Shown here one piece after another: positions 37,242-47,154 of a DNA stretch of 64,000 nucleotides. Made by a program: the position numbers and the translations under genes. The notes under the pieces are model-generated. The model saw nothing but the letters and a program-made list of their open reading frames with translations. It was not told the DNA's origin and made no database searches. This stretch comes from Bacillus sp. SLBN-46 (lineage in GTDB: Bacteria > Bacillota > Bacilli > Bacillales > Cytobacillaceae). How positions within the stretch are numbered: position 1 is the first letter of the stretch; every line of letters begins with the position of its first letter. The stretch covers positions 1,433,001 to 1,497,000 of the forward strand of contig NZ_JAVIZM010000001.1 in the NCBI RefSeq assembly GCF_031453555.1. The letters run 5' to 3'.

Positions 37242-38591
37242 ATGACACACGTTCGTTTTGATTACTCAAAAGCACTTACTTTTTTTGGGGAACATGAACT
37301 TACATACCTGCGCGATGCAGTGAAAGTAGCACATCATTCTTTACATGAGAAAACGGGAGCAGGCAATGACTTTTTAGGATGGATTGACCTGCCAACTAAT
37401 TATGATAAAGAAGAGTTCTCGCGTATTCGGAAATCTGCTGAGAAAATTAAAGGCGATTCCGAAGTCCTTCTTGTGATTGGGATTGGGGGATCTTATCTTG
37501 GCGCAAGAGCAGCCATTGAAATGCTGCAGCACAGCTTTTATAATGCTTTAACACAGGAACAACGTAAAACTCCACAAATCATCTTTGTAGGGAACAATAT
37601 CAGTTCCACTTATATGAGAGATTTAATGGATCTCCTTGAAGGAAAAGATTTTTCTATCAATGTGATTTCTAAGTCTGGAACAACAACAGAACCAGCGATT
37701 GCCTTCCGTATTTTCCGCAAGCTTCTTGAGGAAAAGTACGGTGTAGAAGAAGCAAGAAAAAGAATTTATGCAACAACTGACAAAGCAAGAGGAGCTTTAA
37801 AGACGCTTGCAACAGAAGAAGGTTACGAAACCTTTGTGATTGCAGATGATATTGGCGGTCGCTACTCTGTTTTAACCGCTGTAGGACTGCTTCCCATTGC
37901 GGTGGGTGGCGCTAATATTGAAAGAATGATGGAGGGTGCAGCAGTAGCACAAGAGGACTTTGGCCATTCAGAGCTAGAAGACAATCCAGCTTATCAATAT
38001 GCAGCCGTTAGAAATGCCCTCTACAACAAAGGTAAAACCATTGAAATGCTGATTAATTATGAGCCAGGCCTTCAGTATTTTTCTGAATGGTGGAAGCAAC
38101 TGTTTGGAGAAAGTGAAGGGAAAGATCAAAAGGGAATCTTCCCATCTTCAGCCAATTTCTCAACAGATCTTCACTCACTTGGACAATATGTTCAAGAAGG
38201 ACGCCGTGATTTATTTGAAACCATCATTAAGGTGGATAAGCCGCGTCACGAGTTGAAAATTGAAGCGTTTGATAATGATTTGGACGGTCTTAATTATTTG
38301 GCTGGACAAACAGTGGATTTTGTTAATAACAAAGCATTTGAAGGAACTATGCTTGCACATACAGACGGAGGCGTGCCAAACCTTATTGTCTCTATCCCTG
38401 CAATGGATGAGTATACATTTGGATACCTTGTCTATTTCTTTGAAAAAGCTTGTGCGATGAGCGGTTATCTTCTAGGTGTAAACCCATTTGATCAGCCGGG
38501 TGTTGAAGCTTATAAAGTGAACATGTTCGCCCTATTAGGCAAGCCTGGATTTGAAGAGAAAAAGGCAGAATTAGAAAAACGGTTGAAATAA
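37242..38591 (+). CDS. pgi: Glucose-6-phosphate isomerase
   Basis: 449 residues from ATG 37242, behind GGAGGATC; an ATG-less extension to 37212 precedes it. Typical Pgi stretches: [22 protein letters not shown], and [14 protein letters not shown] plus [12 protein letters not shown] near the C-terminus. It interconverts glucose-6-phosphate and fructose-6-phosphate in the cytoplasm. The location before yugN and yugO agrees with B. subtilis. A weak cre-like sequence lies near 37149-37162. Confidence 0.96.
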   Translation: MTHVRFDYSKALTFFGEHELTYLRDAVKVAHHSLHEKTGAGNDFLGWIDLPTNYDKEEFSRIRKSAEKIKGDSEVLLVIGIGGSYLGARAAIEMLQHSFYNALTQEQRKTPQIIFVGNNISSTYMRDLMDLLEGKDFSINVISKSGTTTEPAIAFRIFRKLLEEKYGVEEARKRIYATTDKARGALKTLATEEGYETFVIADDIGGRYSVLTAVGLLPIAVGGANIERMMEGAAVAQEDFGHSELEDNPAYQYAAVRNALYNKGKTIEMLINYEPGLQYFSEWWKQLFGESEGKDQKGIFPSSANFSTDLHSLGQYVQEGRRDLFETIIKVDKPRHELKIEAFDNDLDGLNYLAGQTVDFVNNKAFEGTMLAHTDGGVPNLIVSIPAMDEYTFGYLVYFFEKACAMSGYLLGVNPFDQPGVEAYKVNMFALLGKPGFEEKKAELEKRLK

Positions 38592-38597
38592 TATTGA

Positions 38598-38637
38598 AAA
38601 AGAGTGCTGATGCTTAAAGCGTCAGCACTCTTTTGTT
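38598..38637 (+). terminator. Terminator after pgi
   Basis: AAGAGTGCTGA and TCAGCACTCTT form an 11-bp stem around an inner GCTTAAAGC palindrome. Confidence 0.87.
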
Positions 38638-38692
38638 ATGAAACAATTTAGTTTGGAGAAACTAATCCTAATGACTAAAGGGGGTAAAATAG

Positions 38693-39100
38693 ATGATTGA
38701 ATTACCATCAAAGGTAGAAGGGCTTCAGTTTGATTTATATAAGCTTGAACAAAAATTAAAGCCAATTGGCTATTCAATTGGCGGCAACTGGGATTATAAT
38801 CATGGCGCTTTTGATTATAAGCTGAATGATGAAGAGGGCTACCAATTTTTAAGGCTGCCATTTTCAGCAGTAGATGGACAGCTTGATGCTAGAAATTGTA
38901 CTGTTGAATTAGGGCGACCGTTTCTGTTGTCCCATTTATACGAAGGAAATCTAGACGATGATGCGTCTACAGGAACCTTTTCAGGTTCAATAAATCAATT
39001 TCAGGATCCAATTGATAAGGATGCCAGCTTTCCTAAAAAATATATAGAAAATGGCAAGAACCTTGTTTCCGAATTAGAGATGCTTCTTTTAAACGATTAA
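38693..39100 (+). CDS. yugN: YugN-like protein
   Basis: 135 residues from ATG 38693 behind AAAGGGGG. The YugN signatures IGGNWDYNHGAFDYKL, FLRLPFSAVDGQLD and PIDKDASFPKKYI are clear. It is a soluble protein of unknown function. It converges tightly (2 bases) on yugO. Confidence 0.87.
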   Translation: MIELPSKVEGLQFDLYKLEQKLKPIGYSIGGNWDYNHGAFDYKLNDEEGYQFLRLPFSAVDGQLDARNCTVELGRPFLLSHLYEGNLDDDASTGTFSGSINQFQDPIDKDASFPKKYIENGKNLVSELEMLLLND

Positions 39101-39102
39101 AC

Positions 39103-40083
39103 TTATTTAAAGGTTAATAATTCATCATTTTTCTCAATTGAAATGGAGTGGGAGGGATTCAACAGGGTTTCTTCCCCTCTTTTTACTCCAATTAACAGGA
39201 GTCCGTTTAACATTAATTCTTGGCAGCATTCTCCGAATGTTTTTCCAATATATGCTTCATCCACCGAATGGGAGGATAATCTTCGTTCCTGTAGCTGATG
39301 TACAACATTTGACAACAACCCATCTCCATTGGAATGAAGGCTATTAATCATAAAGACACTTGTTAGTTTATTGGATTGAATGACTTCGTCTGCGCCAGCA
39401 CGTAACGCATTAATGACTTGTTCTGCCGTCAATATTTCGACAATGCATTTAACTTGGGAGCATAGGCCTTTAATCGTAAGTAACGTTAATATGCTATTCA
39501 TATCCGCCTGAAGTTCTTCACTTCCCCTATCTGCTGTAATCAGCACCTTCTCAGCCTTCTCTATATCACTTTTAATAATTGTTTCATCGACATGACCTTT
39601 CCCTTGAATAAAATGAACGTATCTTGAATGGACTGGGTTTGTTTCAAGGGTATCATCAATAAGGACGATCATTTGCGGGAATTGAATCAATTTACTAATC
39701 AACTCTTTCGATCGTTCATTCCAGCCAATAATAACAATATGGCCACTTCCTCTAAAGGGGATTTTCCCCTCTGACAAGGCATCTTGTTTAGTCACAGCAG
39801 CGGCTGCTAAGGTTCCAAAATAGGAGGAAACAAATCCGACACCTAGTAATATCAAAATTAACGCAGTAATTCTGCCTAAAATAGAATGTGGTACGTAATC
39901 GCCATAGCCAACTGTAGAGGCAGTGATAATAGCCCACCATATTCCGTCAAAAACCGTAGGAAAAGTTTGAGGTTCTAACAAATGAATGGAAACTCCAAAC
40001 GTTAGAAAGACAAGGATGGCTATAAATAGAATACGAATAAGGAGCGGCATTCGTAAAAAACTGATATAAACTCTGTTCGGCAC
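39103..40083 (-). CDS. yugO: Potassium channel protein YugO
   Basis: 326 residues from GTG 40083, 5 bases after GGGAGGTGA; the ATG at 40122 is upstream of that site. Two membrane segments flank a pore helix with the K+ selectivity filter TASTVGYGDYVP. The cytoplasmic part is a TrkA-N/RCK domain (GHIVIIGWNERSKELI, then VLIDD and VLITADRG). B. subtilis YugO is a biofilm-related K+ channel regulated through MstX, whose small gene I did not find here. It is convergent with yugN. Confidence 0.92.
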   Translation of the reverse strand: MPNRVYISFLRMPLLIRILFIAILVFLTFGVSIHLLEPQTFPTVFDGIWWAIITASTVGYGDYVPHSILGRITALILILLGVGFVSSYFGTLAAAAVTKQDALSEGKIPFRGSGHIVIIGWNERSKELISKLIQFPQMIVLIDDTLETNPVHSRYVHFIQGKGHVDETIIKSDIEKAEKVLITADRGSEELQADMNSILTLLTIKGLCSQVKCIVEILTAEQVINALRAGADEVIQSNKLTSVFMINSLHSNGDGLLSNVVHQLQERRLSSHSVDEAYIGKTFGECCQELMLNGLLLIGVKRGEETLLNPSHSISIEKNDELLTFK

Positions 40084-40151
40084 ATAGTTCACCTCCCTTG
40101 GATAGTATCTATTATTATCCAAAAATGCTCATCTCATTATAGGGCGATAGA

Positions 40152-40182
40152 AAGAGGCTGACTCCATTGAGCCAGCCTCCAT
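40152..40182 (-). terminator. Terminator after the winged-helix gene
   Basis: GAGGCTGACTC (40154-40164) and GAGCCAGCCTC (40169-40179) form the stem, and the minus strand continues into TTTCT. Confidence 0.78.
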
Positions 40183-40194
40183 AGCCATGAATCG

Positions 40195-40782
40195 TTACTG
40201 AGCATCTTCGACTCGATAACTTAACATGATATAAGCATATTTTGACTTTTTATTTCTGTCTTCCTCTGAAAGCTTTGGCAGACTGGAGTCATCGAAGGAT
40301 CCTTGCTGCTCAGTTTCTTCTCGAATCGACCGCATCATTCGACCATGAGAGGTTTCCCATTCTCTGCCTGTAAGGGTAGGCAAACTAATCATTAAGTTTA
40401 CTTGTTTATCAAAATCTGTTGTACCTTTTTTTAACTCGGATTGAAGGAGCTTCAAGCCTGGCTCAAGAAGTTTCATGATTTCCTCCATGACTGAATCATG
40501 GTGTTCTCTTAATAATGCTTCATCCAATTCAAATCTTTTTCCTGCAACCTTGGTTCTTTGATAGTATTTTTCAATTAAATTCCCCTGCTGCCGGGTCTCC
40601 ACCAATTCTAGTAATCCTGCCTCCTCCAGCTTTTTTACATGATAATATAGCCGTGATTGTTTTTCATTTAATTCCTCGGCAATTTGACTGACGGTCACAG
40701 GTTTGCTAGCAATGTCAAGAATACTTCTTTTTCTAACATCTAACATCATTTTTGCAATTTCAATATCATCTATTTTTTTCAC
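40195..40782 (-). CDS. ArsR-like winged-helix regulator
   Basis: 195 residues from GTG 40782, 6 bases after GGAGGT; the longer frame to 40848 overlaps the upstream gene. DNA-binding domain at residues 10-75, with VTVSQIAEELNEKQSRLYYHVKKLEEAGLLELVETR as the winged helix (read across the turn). The C-terminal half is helical and could bind a ligand. It lies 16 bases after the MFS gene in the same operon and probably controls that exporter. Confidence 0.85.
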   Translation of the reverse strand: MKKIDDIEIAKMMLDVRKRSILDIASKPVTVSQIAEELNEKQSRLYYHVKKLEEAGLLELVETRQQGNLIEKYYQRTKVAGKRFELDEALLREHHDSVMEEIMKLLEPGLKLLQSELKKGTTDFDKQVNLMISLPTLTGREWETSHGRMMRSIREETEQQGSFDDSSLPKLSEEDRNKKSKYAYIMLSYRVEDAQ

Positions 40783-40798
40783 AAACGTACCTCCAAGA

Positions 40799-42067
40799 TT
40801 AATTAACGGCCGCAGGCTGCTTTGCTTTTCGGACAGCGTCTGCGTCACTATGTTCCGAAAGGCTCCTATATCCCTTCAGTAATGGCATTAATATCGCAAC
40901 AACGACCAGAAGGGCACCTGAGAATGCAGTACCATACAATACACCAATTTCTCTAGAAAGCCAACCGCCCACTAAAATTCCAACAATAGAGGAGGTGCTT
41001 GCTGTTATTCCTAATAAAGAGGAACCTCTTCCTCTAAAGGCAGCAGGTGTCACTTTTAAAAATAAACTGCTCAACGGGACATTTAAAAAGGCGTTTAATA
41101 CACCTACCATTATACTCCAAATATAGACAGGCAGGAGGCCAAATTGTAAACGGAAGCTGTCAACAGGGATGATAACCACCATCCAAAGTCCAATTACAGC
41201 AGTACCTGCTAAAAAAATAGTACTTGGACTAATGCGCTTGAGTGCAAATGGTGCGGCAAAGCCTGCGCCGAATATAACACCAACCGCGGTAGCGGCTTCA
41301 ATAAATCCGAAATGGAAGGCGGATACATGGAACTGATTGGTGAGAACGGCAATAAGGTTGGTGTTCAATATTCCGCATACAAGTGTTATAGGAATCAATA
41401 GGATAAGCAAAAAACGTAATGCAGGCATACCAATGACCTCTTTTACGCCCGAGCGTATTGACATGAAATAAGATTCTTTAACTGCATCTTTTGAATATGT
41501 CATTCTACCAAGATTTCGGAGTGTAAGGATGAAGATAGCTGACAGACCGAAGGTAACCGCATCAATGGCAAAAATAAAATTATAATTGTTTGTCATCATC
41601 AATAAGGCACCAACAGAAGGACCAATGATATCCATGGCCGCTCTTGTTGATTGTGACAGAGAGATGGCCTGCTGAATATTTTCTTCACCAACTAAGTCCG
41701 GTATGGATGAGGAGCGGGCAGGGTCAAAGAGGGCAGAACCAATTCCTTGAAGAGCGATAAGTAGGATCAGGGCTAAGGCGGAATGGTGGAAAGGAATCAT
41801 TAAAAGTACGATGACCATCCGATATACATCGGCCCCGACCATTAACCATCTACGATTGTATTTATCAGCTAATGGGCCTAAGAAAATACCAAAAAAGGCC
41901 GTTGGCAGGAGCTGGGCAAAAATGACTAAACCAATCGCAAAGGGGTCCTTTGTTAAGGTAGCTACCAAATAGACAATGGCAATTCGTGTAAATCCATCGC
42001 CCAATTGTGAAATGATTTGACCTAACCAAAAACGAAAATAGGTCCGGTTACTAAGAATCTTCAACAT
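40799..42067 (-). CDS. MFS transporter
   Basis: 422 residues from ATG 42067 with GGAAGGAT upstream. Twelve predicted membrane segments; the MFS motif A appears as GPLADKYNRRWLMVG. It belongs to the MefA/MdtH-like multidrug group of the major facilitator superfamily. The paired regulator suggests an inducible exporter, but the substrate is not readable from sequence. Direct repeats TTTAATGG at 42111-42118 and 42129-42136 lie in its promoter region. Confidence 0.88.
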   Translation of the reverse strand: MLKILSNRTYFRFWLGQIISQLGDGFTRIAIVYLVATLTKDPFAIGLVIFAQLLPTAFFGIFLGPLADKYNRRWLMVGADVYRMVIVLLMIPFHHSALALILLIALQGIGSALFDPARSSSIPDLVGEENIQQAISLSQSTRAAMDIIGPSVGALLMMTNNYNFIFAIDAVTFGLSAIFILTLRNLGRMTYSKDAVKESYFMSIRSGVKEVIGMPALRFLLILLIPITLVCGILNTNLIAVLTNQFHVSAFHFGFIEAATAVGVIFGAGFAAPFALKRISPSTIFLAGTAVIGLWMVVIIPVDSFRLQFGLLPVYIWSIMVGVLNAFLNVPLSSLFLKVTPAAFRGRGSSLLGITASTSSIVGILVGGWLSREIGVLYGTAFSGALLVVVAILMPLLKGYRSLSEHSDADAVRKAKQPAAVN

Positions 42068-42110
42068 TGTTGATCATCCTTCCAAAATATATTTTATCGT
42101 TAAAAAAAAA

Positions 42111-42136
42111 TTTAATGGTTAAATTTATTTTAATGG
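42111..42136. promoter_or_regulatory. Direct repeat in the MFS promoter region
   Basis: TTTAATGG occurs twice, 18 bases apart, 44-69 bases before the MFS start in very AT-rich DNA. A binding site for the linked winged-helix regulator is possible. Confidence 0.3.
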
Positions 42137-42186
42137 AAATTTTTTAATATGTAAATAATGGAAAATGTCTAGTTTTGTCGGCTCAA

Positions 42187-42226
42187 AATAAAAAGGCAGA
42201 GCATTTAGCTCTGGCCTTTTTCGATT
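42187..42226 (-). terminator. Terminator after galU
   Basis: AAAAAGGC-GAGC pairs with GCTC-GCCTTTTT with a single mismatch, downstream of galU on the minus strand. Confidence 0.78.
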
Positions 42227-43086
42227 TTTAGTATGGAGTCTCTTAAATATTTCTCCAGTTTCTTCTTTAGTTCGGGGCGCTTAAGAGCGAAATCGATGGA
42301 CGCCTGAAGGAAGCCGAATTTGTCACCTACATCGTAACGAGACCCTTCGATTAAATAAGAAAAGATTGGCTCTCTAGCTAGTAAAAGATCAATGGCATTG
42401 GTTAGCTGAAGTTCACCCTTTTCATCTGGTTTTATTTTTTCGAGCATTTCAAAAATAACAGGACTTAAGATGTAACGTCCCACAATGGCCTGTGTGGAAG
42501 GAGCATCGGCTATTGATGGTTTTTCGACAAGGCTTTGAACCTTAAACATATCGTTATACTTGTAAGAGTAATCAACGATTCCATACTTCACAACATCCAT
42601 ACGGGGTACTTCTTTGCAGCCTAATATGGTGGACTGAACCTCATTGTATTTATTAATCATTTGTCTCAAGGCAGGTACTTCACTGTCGATAATATCGTCC
42701 CCGAGCAGTACTGCAAAGGGCTCATTTCCAATGAACTTTTTAGCACATAAGATAGCGTGGCCAAGTCCTAAAGGCTCTTTTTGCCTCACATAGTGGATAT
42801 CAGCTAGATTTGAAATACTCTGAACTACCTTTAACATTTTAATTTTGCCTGATGTTTTTAGTTGGATTTCTAATTCTAGCGATTTATCAAAATGGTCTTC
42901 TATCGCTCGTTTGTTTTTCCCCGTTACAATAATAATGTCCTCTATTCCAGAGAGTACGGCTTCTTCCACAATGTATTGTATCGTGGGTTTATCGACAATG
43001 GGGAGCATTTCTTTTGGCTGTGCTTTTGTCGCGGGCAAAAATCGTGTCCCTAAGCCTGCAGCAGGTATGACGGCCTTTTTTATCAT
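42205..43086 (-). CDS. galU: UTP-glucose-1-phosphate uridylyltransferase
   Basis: 293 residues from ATG 43086 behind AAGGGGATG. The nucleotide-binding N-terminus VIPAAGLGTRFLPATKAQPKEMLP, plus KPTIQYIVEEAV and VEKPS, identify GalU/GtaB. It makes UDP-glucose for lipoteichoic acid anchors, teichoic acid glucosylation and sugar metabolism. It stands divergent from the membrane glycosylation operon, with which it could share purpose by supplying an activated sugar. Confidence 0.95.
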   Translation of the reverse strand: MIKKAVIPAAGLGTRFLPATKAQPKEMLPIVDKPTIQYIVEEAVLSGIEDIIIVTGKNKRAIEDHFDKSLELEIQLKTSGKIKMLKVVQSISNLADIHYVRQKEPLGLGHAILCAKKFIGNEPFAVLLGDDIIDSEVPALRQMINKYNEVQSTILGCKEVPRMDVVKYGIVDYSYKYNDMFKVQSLVEKPSIADAPSTQAIVGRYILSPVIFEMLEKIKPDEKGELQLTNAIDLLLAREPIFSYLIEGSRYDVGDKFGFLQASIDFALKRPELKKKLEKYLRDSILKIEKGQS

Positions 43087-43278
43087 TCATTCATCCCCTT
43101 TTACATGTAAATGACTAGGAATCCTTGTTTACATCCTATGCAGGTTAAAAAAGAATTAGTATTTACGTGAATGGCTGTTCATTATCCTAACTTGTAAGAT
43201 TGAAGAATAATTTTCATCTTAGAAGCAAAATTTAAAACGGAAGTTCTCTTTGAGAAGAAGGTTTTGAGGTGTAGAAGA

Positions 43279-44955
43279 GTGGTTAATGAAACGAAAAAGG
43301 AGCAGAGATTTATCCTCTTTGCTTTACTAGTTCTAGTGATCTATCTCTCTCCGCTATTTATTTTACAGGAAAATGCCCATATCAGGGTTCATGATAATTT
43401 AGATTCAAACCTGGCTTGGTACAAGGTGCTTGCGAGGAGCGGGGAAATGTTTGGAGCAGTCGATGCTACTATTCCTCAGATTATCAATGGACAGCTACAG
43501 AGAAATGCTTTTGGGACGGAATACAGCATCATCGTTTGGTTGTATGCACTTTTCCCAACGATGATTGCATATGGGCTCAGTCAGGCATTAACAAGGGTGG
43601 TAGCATTTATCGGGATGTATTTATTATTAAAGAAACATTTCCTTCCGGGCAGGAAATGGATGGACCTGCAAATTGGCTGTGCACTTGCGTTTGCATTAAC
43701 ACCATTTTGGCCGTCAGGGATGCTTAGCACTTTAGGGATGCCCTTGGCACTGTGGGCTTTCTTAAACATTCGAGAAGGTACGGGTACCTGGAAGGAATAT
43801 CTTGTCCTTACGTTATTGCCCTTGTACGCTAGCATTGTATTGGGATTCTTCTTTTTTCTAAGTGCGATGGGGATTTTCTGGCTGATTGATGGATTACGTG
43901 GGAAGGGATGGAATCTACGATTTTTGACCGCTATTGCTTATATGACTTCCATATTTATGCTCGTGGAATACCGATTGGTTTTTTCATTTCTTTATACAGC
44001 TGAGCCGAATAGTCGTGATGAATATTTTCATGCCCACTTGTCTTTTTGGAGAGCAGTAAGACTTACCTTAAAGAATTACACGCTTGGACACACTCATGTT
44101 ATGACTGTACACACATTATTTATTCTGCCTGCTACGTTTATCGCTATTTATTTTATTTATAAAAAAAAGCTGTGGAAGCAGGAAAAGTTGTTTGTGTTTT
44201 TATTTGCATTAAATATTTTGCTATCTATCTGGTATGCCTTTTGGTTTTATGAAGGCTGGGTTCCATTAACCAAACGATTTCATTTTATGAATACCTTTAA
44301 TTTTGCACGGTATCATTTTTTAAGACCGCTCGTCATTTATAGTGGGTTTGCTCTTGCCTTAAAAATCATCGCCTTACAGGGGGGAAGCTGGGTCAGAACT
44401 GCAAAGTGGTTACTTCTCTTACAAATTCTTTTTTTAGGCTTATTTAATGATGAGATTATTTATCAACAAAAGCCAACGGTCCAAGAGTTTTTTGCCGAGG
44501 ATCTGTTCAAGGACATTAAAGAGCATATTGGTTTAAGTCAGGAAGAATACCGCGTGGCAAGTATCGGAATCCATCCTGCTATTTCTCAGTATAATGGATT
44601 TTACACGATCGATACCTATAATAATTTTTATCCCTTAAGCTATAAACACCAGTTTAGAAAAATAATTGAAAAGGAGTTAGCAAAGAATAAAACCATTCGA
44701 ACATACTTTGACCAATGGGGCGGTCGCTGTTATCTGTTTACAGCACAGCTTGGAAAAAGATATATGATAAAAAAGGATTCCAAGTGGCATTTGAAACATC
44801 TGCAGTTGAATACAGAAGTGTTTAAAGAGATGGGCGGCAGGTACATTCTTTCAGCTTTACCGATTGACAATGCCGAGGAAAATCACCTTTCATTGGATAG
44901 AGTATTTGTTTCAAAGACATCTGCATGGAAAATTTACTTATACAAGACTTTGTAG
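43279..44955 (+). CDS. DUF6044 multi-membrane-span protein, YkoS-like
   Basis: 558 residues from GTG 43279, 7 bases after GAGGTG; TTG 43264 falls before that site. About ten to twelve membrane segments over residues 10-400, and a C-terminal soluble region of roughly 140 residues. The sequence HIRVHDNLDSNLAWYK near residue 35 has the acidic Asp pattern of GT-C type glycosyltransferases. It resembles YkoS of B. subtilis. It is followed by a GT2 and a GtrA gene, together forming a lipid-linked sugar transfer system. Confidence 0.8.
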   Translation: MVNETKKEQRFILFALLVLVIYLSPLFILQENAHIRVHDNLDSNLAWYKVLARSGEMFGAVDATIPQIINGQLQRNAFGTEYSIIVWLYALFPTMIAYGLSQALTRVVAFIGMYLLLKKHFLPGRKWMDLQIGCALAFALTPFWPSGMLSTLGMPLALWAFLNIREGTGTWKEYLVLTLLPLYASIVLGFFFFLSAMGIFWLIDGLRGKGWNLRFLTAIAYMTSIFMLVEYRLVFSFLYTAEPNSRDEYFHAHLSFWRAVRLTLKNYTLGHTHVMTVHTLFILPATFIAIYFIYKKKLWKQEKLFVFLFALNILLSIWYAFWFYEGWVPLTKRFHFMNTFNFARYHFLRPLVIYSGFALALKIIALQGGSWVRTAKWLLLLQILFLGLFNDEIIYQQKPTVQEFFAEDLFKDIKEHIGLSQEEYRVASIGIHPAISQYNGFYTIDTYNNFYPLSYKHQFRKIIEKELAKNKTIRTYFDQWGGRCYLFTAQLGKRYMIKKDSKWHLKHLQLNTEVFKEMGGRYILSALPIDNAEENHLSLDRVFVSKTSAWKIYLYKTL

Positions 44956-44975
44956 ACACCGGGGGGTTTGAACAG

Positions 44976-46013
44976 ATGATGGAACCAGTCCTTACTATTG
45001 TTGTACCATGCTATAACGAGGAAGAGGTCTTACCTGACACCATTGATCAACTTCAGCGGCTGTTAAAAGATCTGATAAACGAAGCACTTGTTTCAAAACA
45101 TAGTAAAATTTTATTCGTTGATGATGGAAGTAAGGATCGCACATGGGAGTTAATTTATAAAGAAGGGCTCCGGAGCGATTATGTCCGAGGATTAAAATTA
45201 TCAAGGAATGTTGGGCATCAAAATGCACTCCTTGCTGGGTTATTTGCCGCAAATGAGCTTTCTGATTGTGTCGTTTCCATTGACGCTGACTTACAGGATG
45301 ATATTCAAGTCATCGCTGAATTTATTAATAGGTTTCAAAAAGGCACTGATATTGTTTATGGTGTACGTAAAGGAAGGGATTCAGATACATTCTTTAAAAG
45401 GAGTACCGCACAAGGATTCTATAAGCTAATGAAAAAGATGGGGGTAGACCTCGTTTATAATCATGCTGATTTTCGTTTAATGAGCAAACGGGCTATAGAA
45501 GAGCTAGAGCGCTTTAAGGAAGTGAATATGTTTTTGCGGGGAATCGTGCCACTGCTTGGGTTTAAATCAGATGTCGTTTATTATAATCGGTTAGAAAGGC
45601 AGGCCGGTGAAACAAAATACCCGTTAAAAAAAATGCTAGGCTTTGCCTTTGATGGAATCACTTCCTTTTCGGTATCACCCATCAGGTTTGTGTTGTTGAT
45701 TGGATTTATTTCCTTTTTCATGAGTCTCTTATTTGGAGGCTACTTTTTAACTCTGAAATTTTTTGGTCATACAACCATGGGATGGACCTCGTTAATTACA
45801 TCTATTTGGTTAATTGGTGGATTGCAATTAATCGCAATCGGACTGATTGGTGAATATGTCGGGAAAATTTATAAAGAAGCCAAACAGCGACCAAAATATA
45901 TCGTCGATATCGATTCCTTTAATCTCCCCAAACCAAGGCACCATTTAGTGAATCAAACCAAAGAAGATGAGGTATTTAATCTTGATTTCAGAAAAGTATC
46001 TGATACCAACTAA
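44976..46013 (+). CDS. Polyprenyl-phosphate glycosyltransferase (GT2), YkoT/GtrB-like
   Basis: 345 residues from ATG 44976 (or 44979), after GGGGGG; it begins 20 bases after the previous gene. The GT2 domain has VVPCYNEEEVLP, VDDGSKDRT, SIDADLQDD (DxD metal site) and NHADFRLM. Two membrane segments lie near residues 235-300. It should move glucose or another sugar from a nucleotide donor to undecaprenyl phosphate on the cytoplasmic side. The GtrA gene that overlaps its end would flip that carrier, and the YkoS-like protein would transfer the sugar outside. Confidence 0.9.
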   Translation: MMEPVLTIVVPCYNEEEVLPDTIDQLQRLLKDLINEALVSKHSKILFVDDGSKDRTWELIYKEGLRSDYVRGLKLSRNVGHQNALLAGLFAANELSDCVVSIDADLQDDIQVIAEFINRFQKGTDIVYGVRKGRDSDTFFKRSTAQGFYKLMKKMGVDLVYNHADFRLMSKRAIEELERFKEVNMFLRGIVPLLGFKSDVVYYNRLERQAGETKYPLKKMLGFAFDGITSFSVSPIRFVLLIGFISFFMSLLFGGYFLTLKFFGHTTMGWTSLITSIWLIGGLQLIAIGLIGEYVGKIYKEAKQRPKYIVDIDSFNLPKPRHHLVNQTKEDEVFNLDFRKVSDTN

Positions 46014-46413
46014 TCATTCACTTGTCCGTTTTTTGCTTGTGGGGGTGGTGAATACAGGTATAGGTTTGGCTAGTATGTTTTTGTTGCTGAATGTTGTCGG
46101 AACCAGCTATTGGGTCTCCACATTTACTGGAAATGCAATCGGTGCATGTGTCAGCTTCATATTAAATAGGGCCTTTACGTTTAAAAGTACGGTTTCCTAT
46201 CATAAAGGGCTGCCACGATTTATCATTGTTATATTACTTTGTTATTTTAGCTCCTATTTTCTTAGCGGGAAAATGGGTGAATGGATCAGCCAATATTTTA
46301 TCATCAGTCCCGAAATGGTGAAAAATGTTTCTGTTCTTTTAGGCAGTGTGTTTTATACCATTAGCAATTATTTAGGGCAAAAATACTTTGTCTTTATAAA
46401 TAAAACCTGCTAA
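45967..46413 (+). CDS. GtrA-family flippase-like membrane protein
   Basis: 148 residues from ATG 45967, overlapping the GT2 gene by 47 bases; TTG 45982 with GAGG upstream is an alternative start. Four membrane segments and the GtrA pattern (LVRFLLVGVVNTGIGL, FILNRAFTFKS, SNYLGQKYFVF) are visible. GtrA proteins are thought to flip polyprenyl-linked sugars across the membrane. The overlap implies translational coupling to the glycosyltransferase. Confidence 0.87.
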   Translation: MRYLILISEKYLIPTNHSLVRFLLVGVVNTGIGLASMFLLLNVVGTSYWVSTFTGNAIGACVSFILNRAFTFKSTVSYHKGLPRFIIVILLCYFSSYFLSGKMGEWISQYFIISPEMVKNVSVLLGSVFYTISNYLGQKYFVFINKTC

Positions 46414-46447
46414 AAAGAGCTTTCCATAAAGGAAGGCTCTTTTTTTA
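46412..46447 (+). terminator. Terminator after gtrA
   Basis: AAAAAGAGC-TTTCC pairs with GGAAG-GCTCTTTTT. Confidence 0.82.
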
Positions 46448-46526
46448 TTTTTTTGTCGTACAACCCTCCCTTATTGAATAAAAATGGGTAGACAGGCTTT
46501 TTATGTTCAAATAAGGAGAGATAAAA

Positions 46527-47153
46527 ATGAATGTATTCTTAAGCTATATCTTACTGGGGTTGTCGCTTGCTGCTCCTATTGGACCGATTAATGCGGCACA
46601 AATTGACAGGGGAATAAGAAATGGCTTTATGCACTCTTGGCTTATTGGAGTGGGGGCCGTTGTCGCAGATGGAGTGTATATGCTTGTTGTTTACATAGGC
46701 GTGGTTCAATTTCTAGAGACAGCCTTTATGCAAACTTTTCTTTGGTGTTTTGGCTGTTTTGTTCTCATGTATACCGGCATTGAAACATTCATGAGTGCGG
46801 GGAAAATTAACCTTGAGCATACGAGGAGCAATGAACCTCTTTTAAAGTCATTTGTTTCTGGTTTCTTGATGTCCATATCGAATCCACTAACGATTTTGTT
46901 TTGGCTGGGTATATACGGTTCTGTCCTTGCAAAGACAGCTGCAACCTATGAACGGAGCGAGTTAATTCTATATAGCAGTGCTATTTTTATTGGTCTGCTA
47001 CTTTGGGATATAACGATGGCAGGGGTGGCCAGCAGTTTTCGAAAGTTCTTGACCTCCAAATTATTAGTTAGTATTTCCCTTCTTTCTGGGGTTTCCTTAA
47101 TCGGTTTTGGGATTTACTTCGGCATGCAGGCCTTTCAGGTATTATTTGGATAA
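46527..47153 (+). CDS. LysE-family amino-acid exporter
   Basis: 208 residues from ATG 46527 with AAGGAGAG upstream. Six membrane segments, with the LysE/RhtB hallmark LAAPIGPINAAQIDRGIRNG near residue 14. These proteins export lysine, threonine, homoserine lactone or related amino acids. Substrate unknown. It shares a terminator with the amino-acid permease facing it. Confidence 0.88.
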   Translation: MNVFLSYILLGLSLAAPIGPINAAQIDRGIRNGFMHSWLIGVGAVVADGVYMLVVYIGVVQFLETAFMQTFLWCFGCFVLMYTGIETFMSAGKINLEHTRSNEPLLKSFVSGFLMSISNPLTILFWLGIYGSVLAKTAATYERSELILYSSAIFIGLLLWDITMAGVASSFRKFLTSKLLVSISLLSGVSLIGFGIYFGMQAFQVLFG

Positions 47154-47154
47154 T

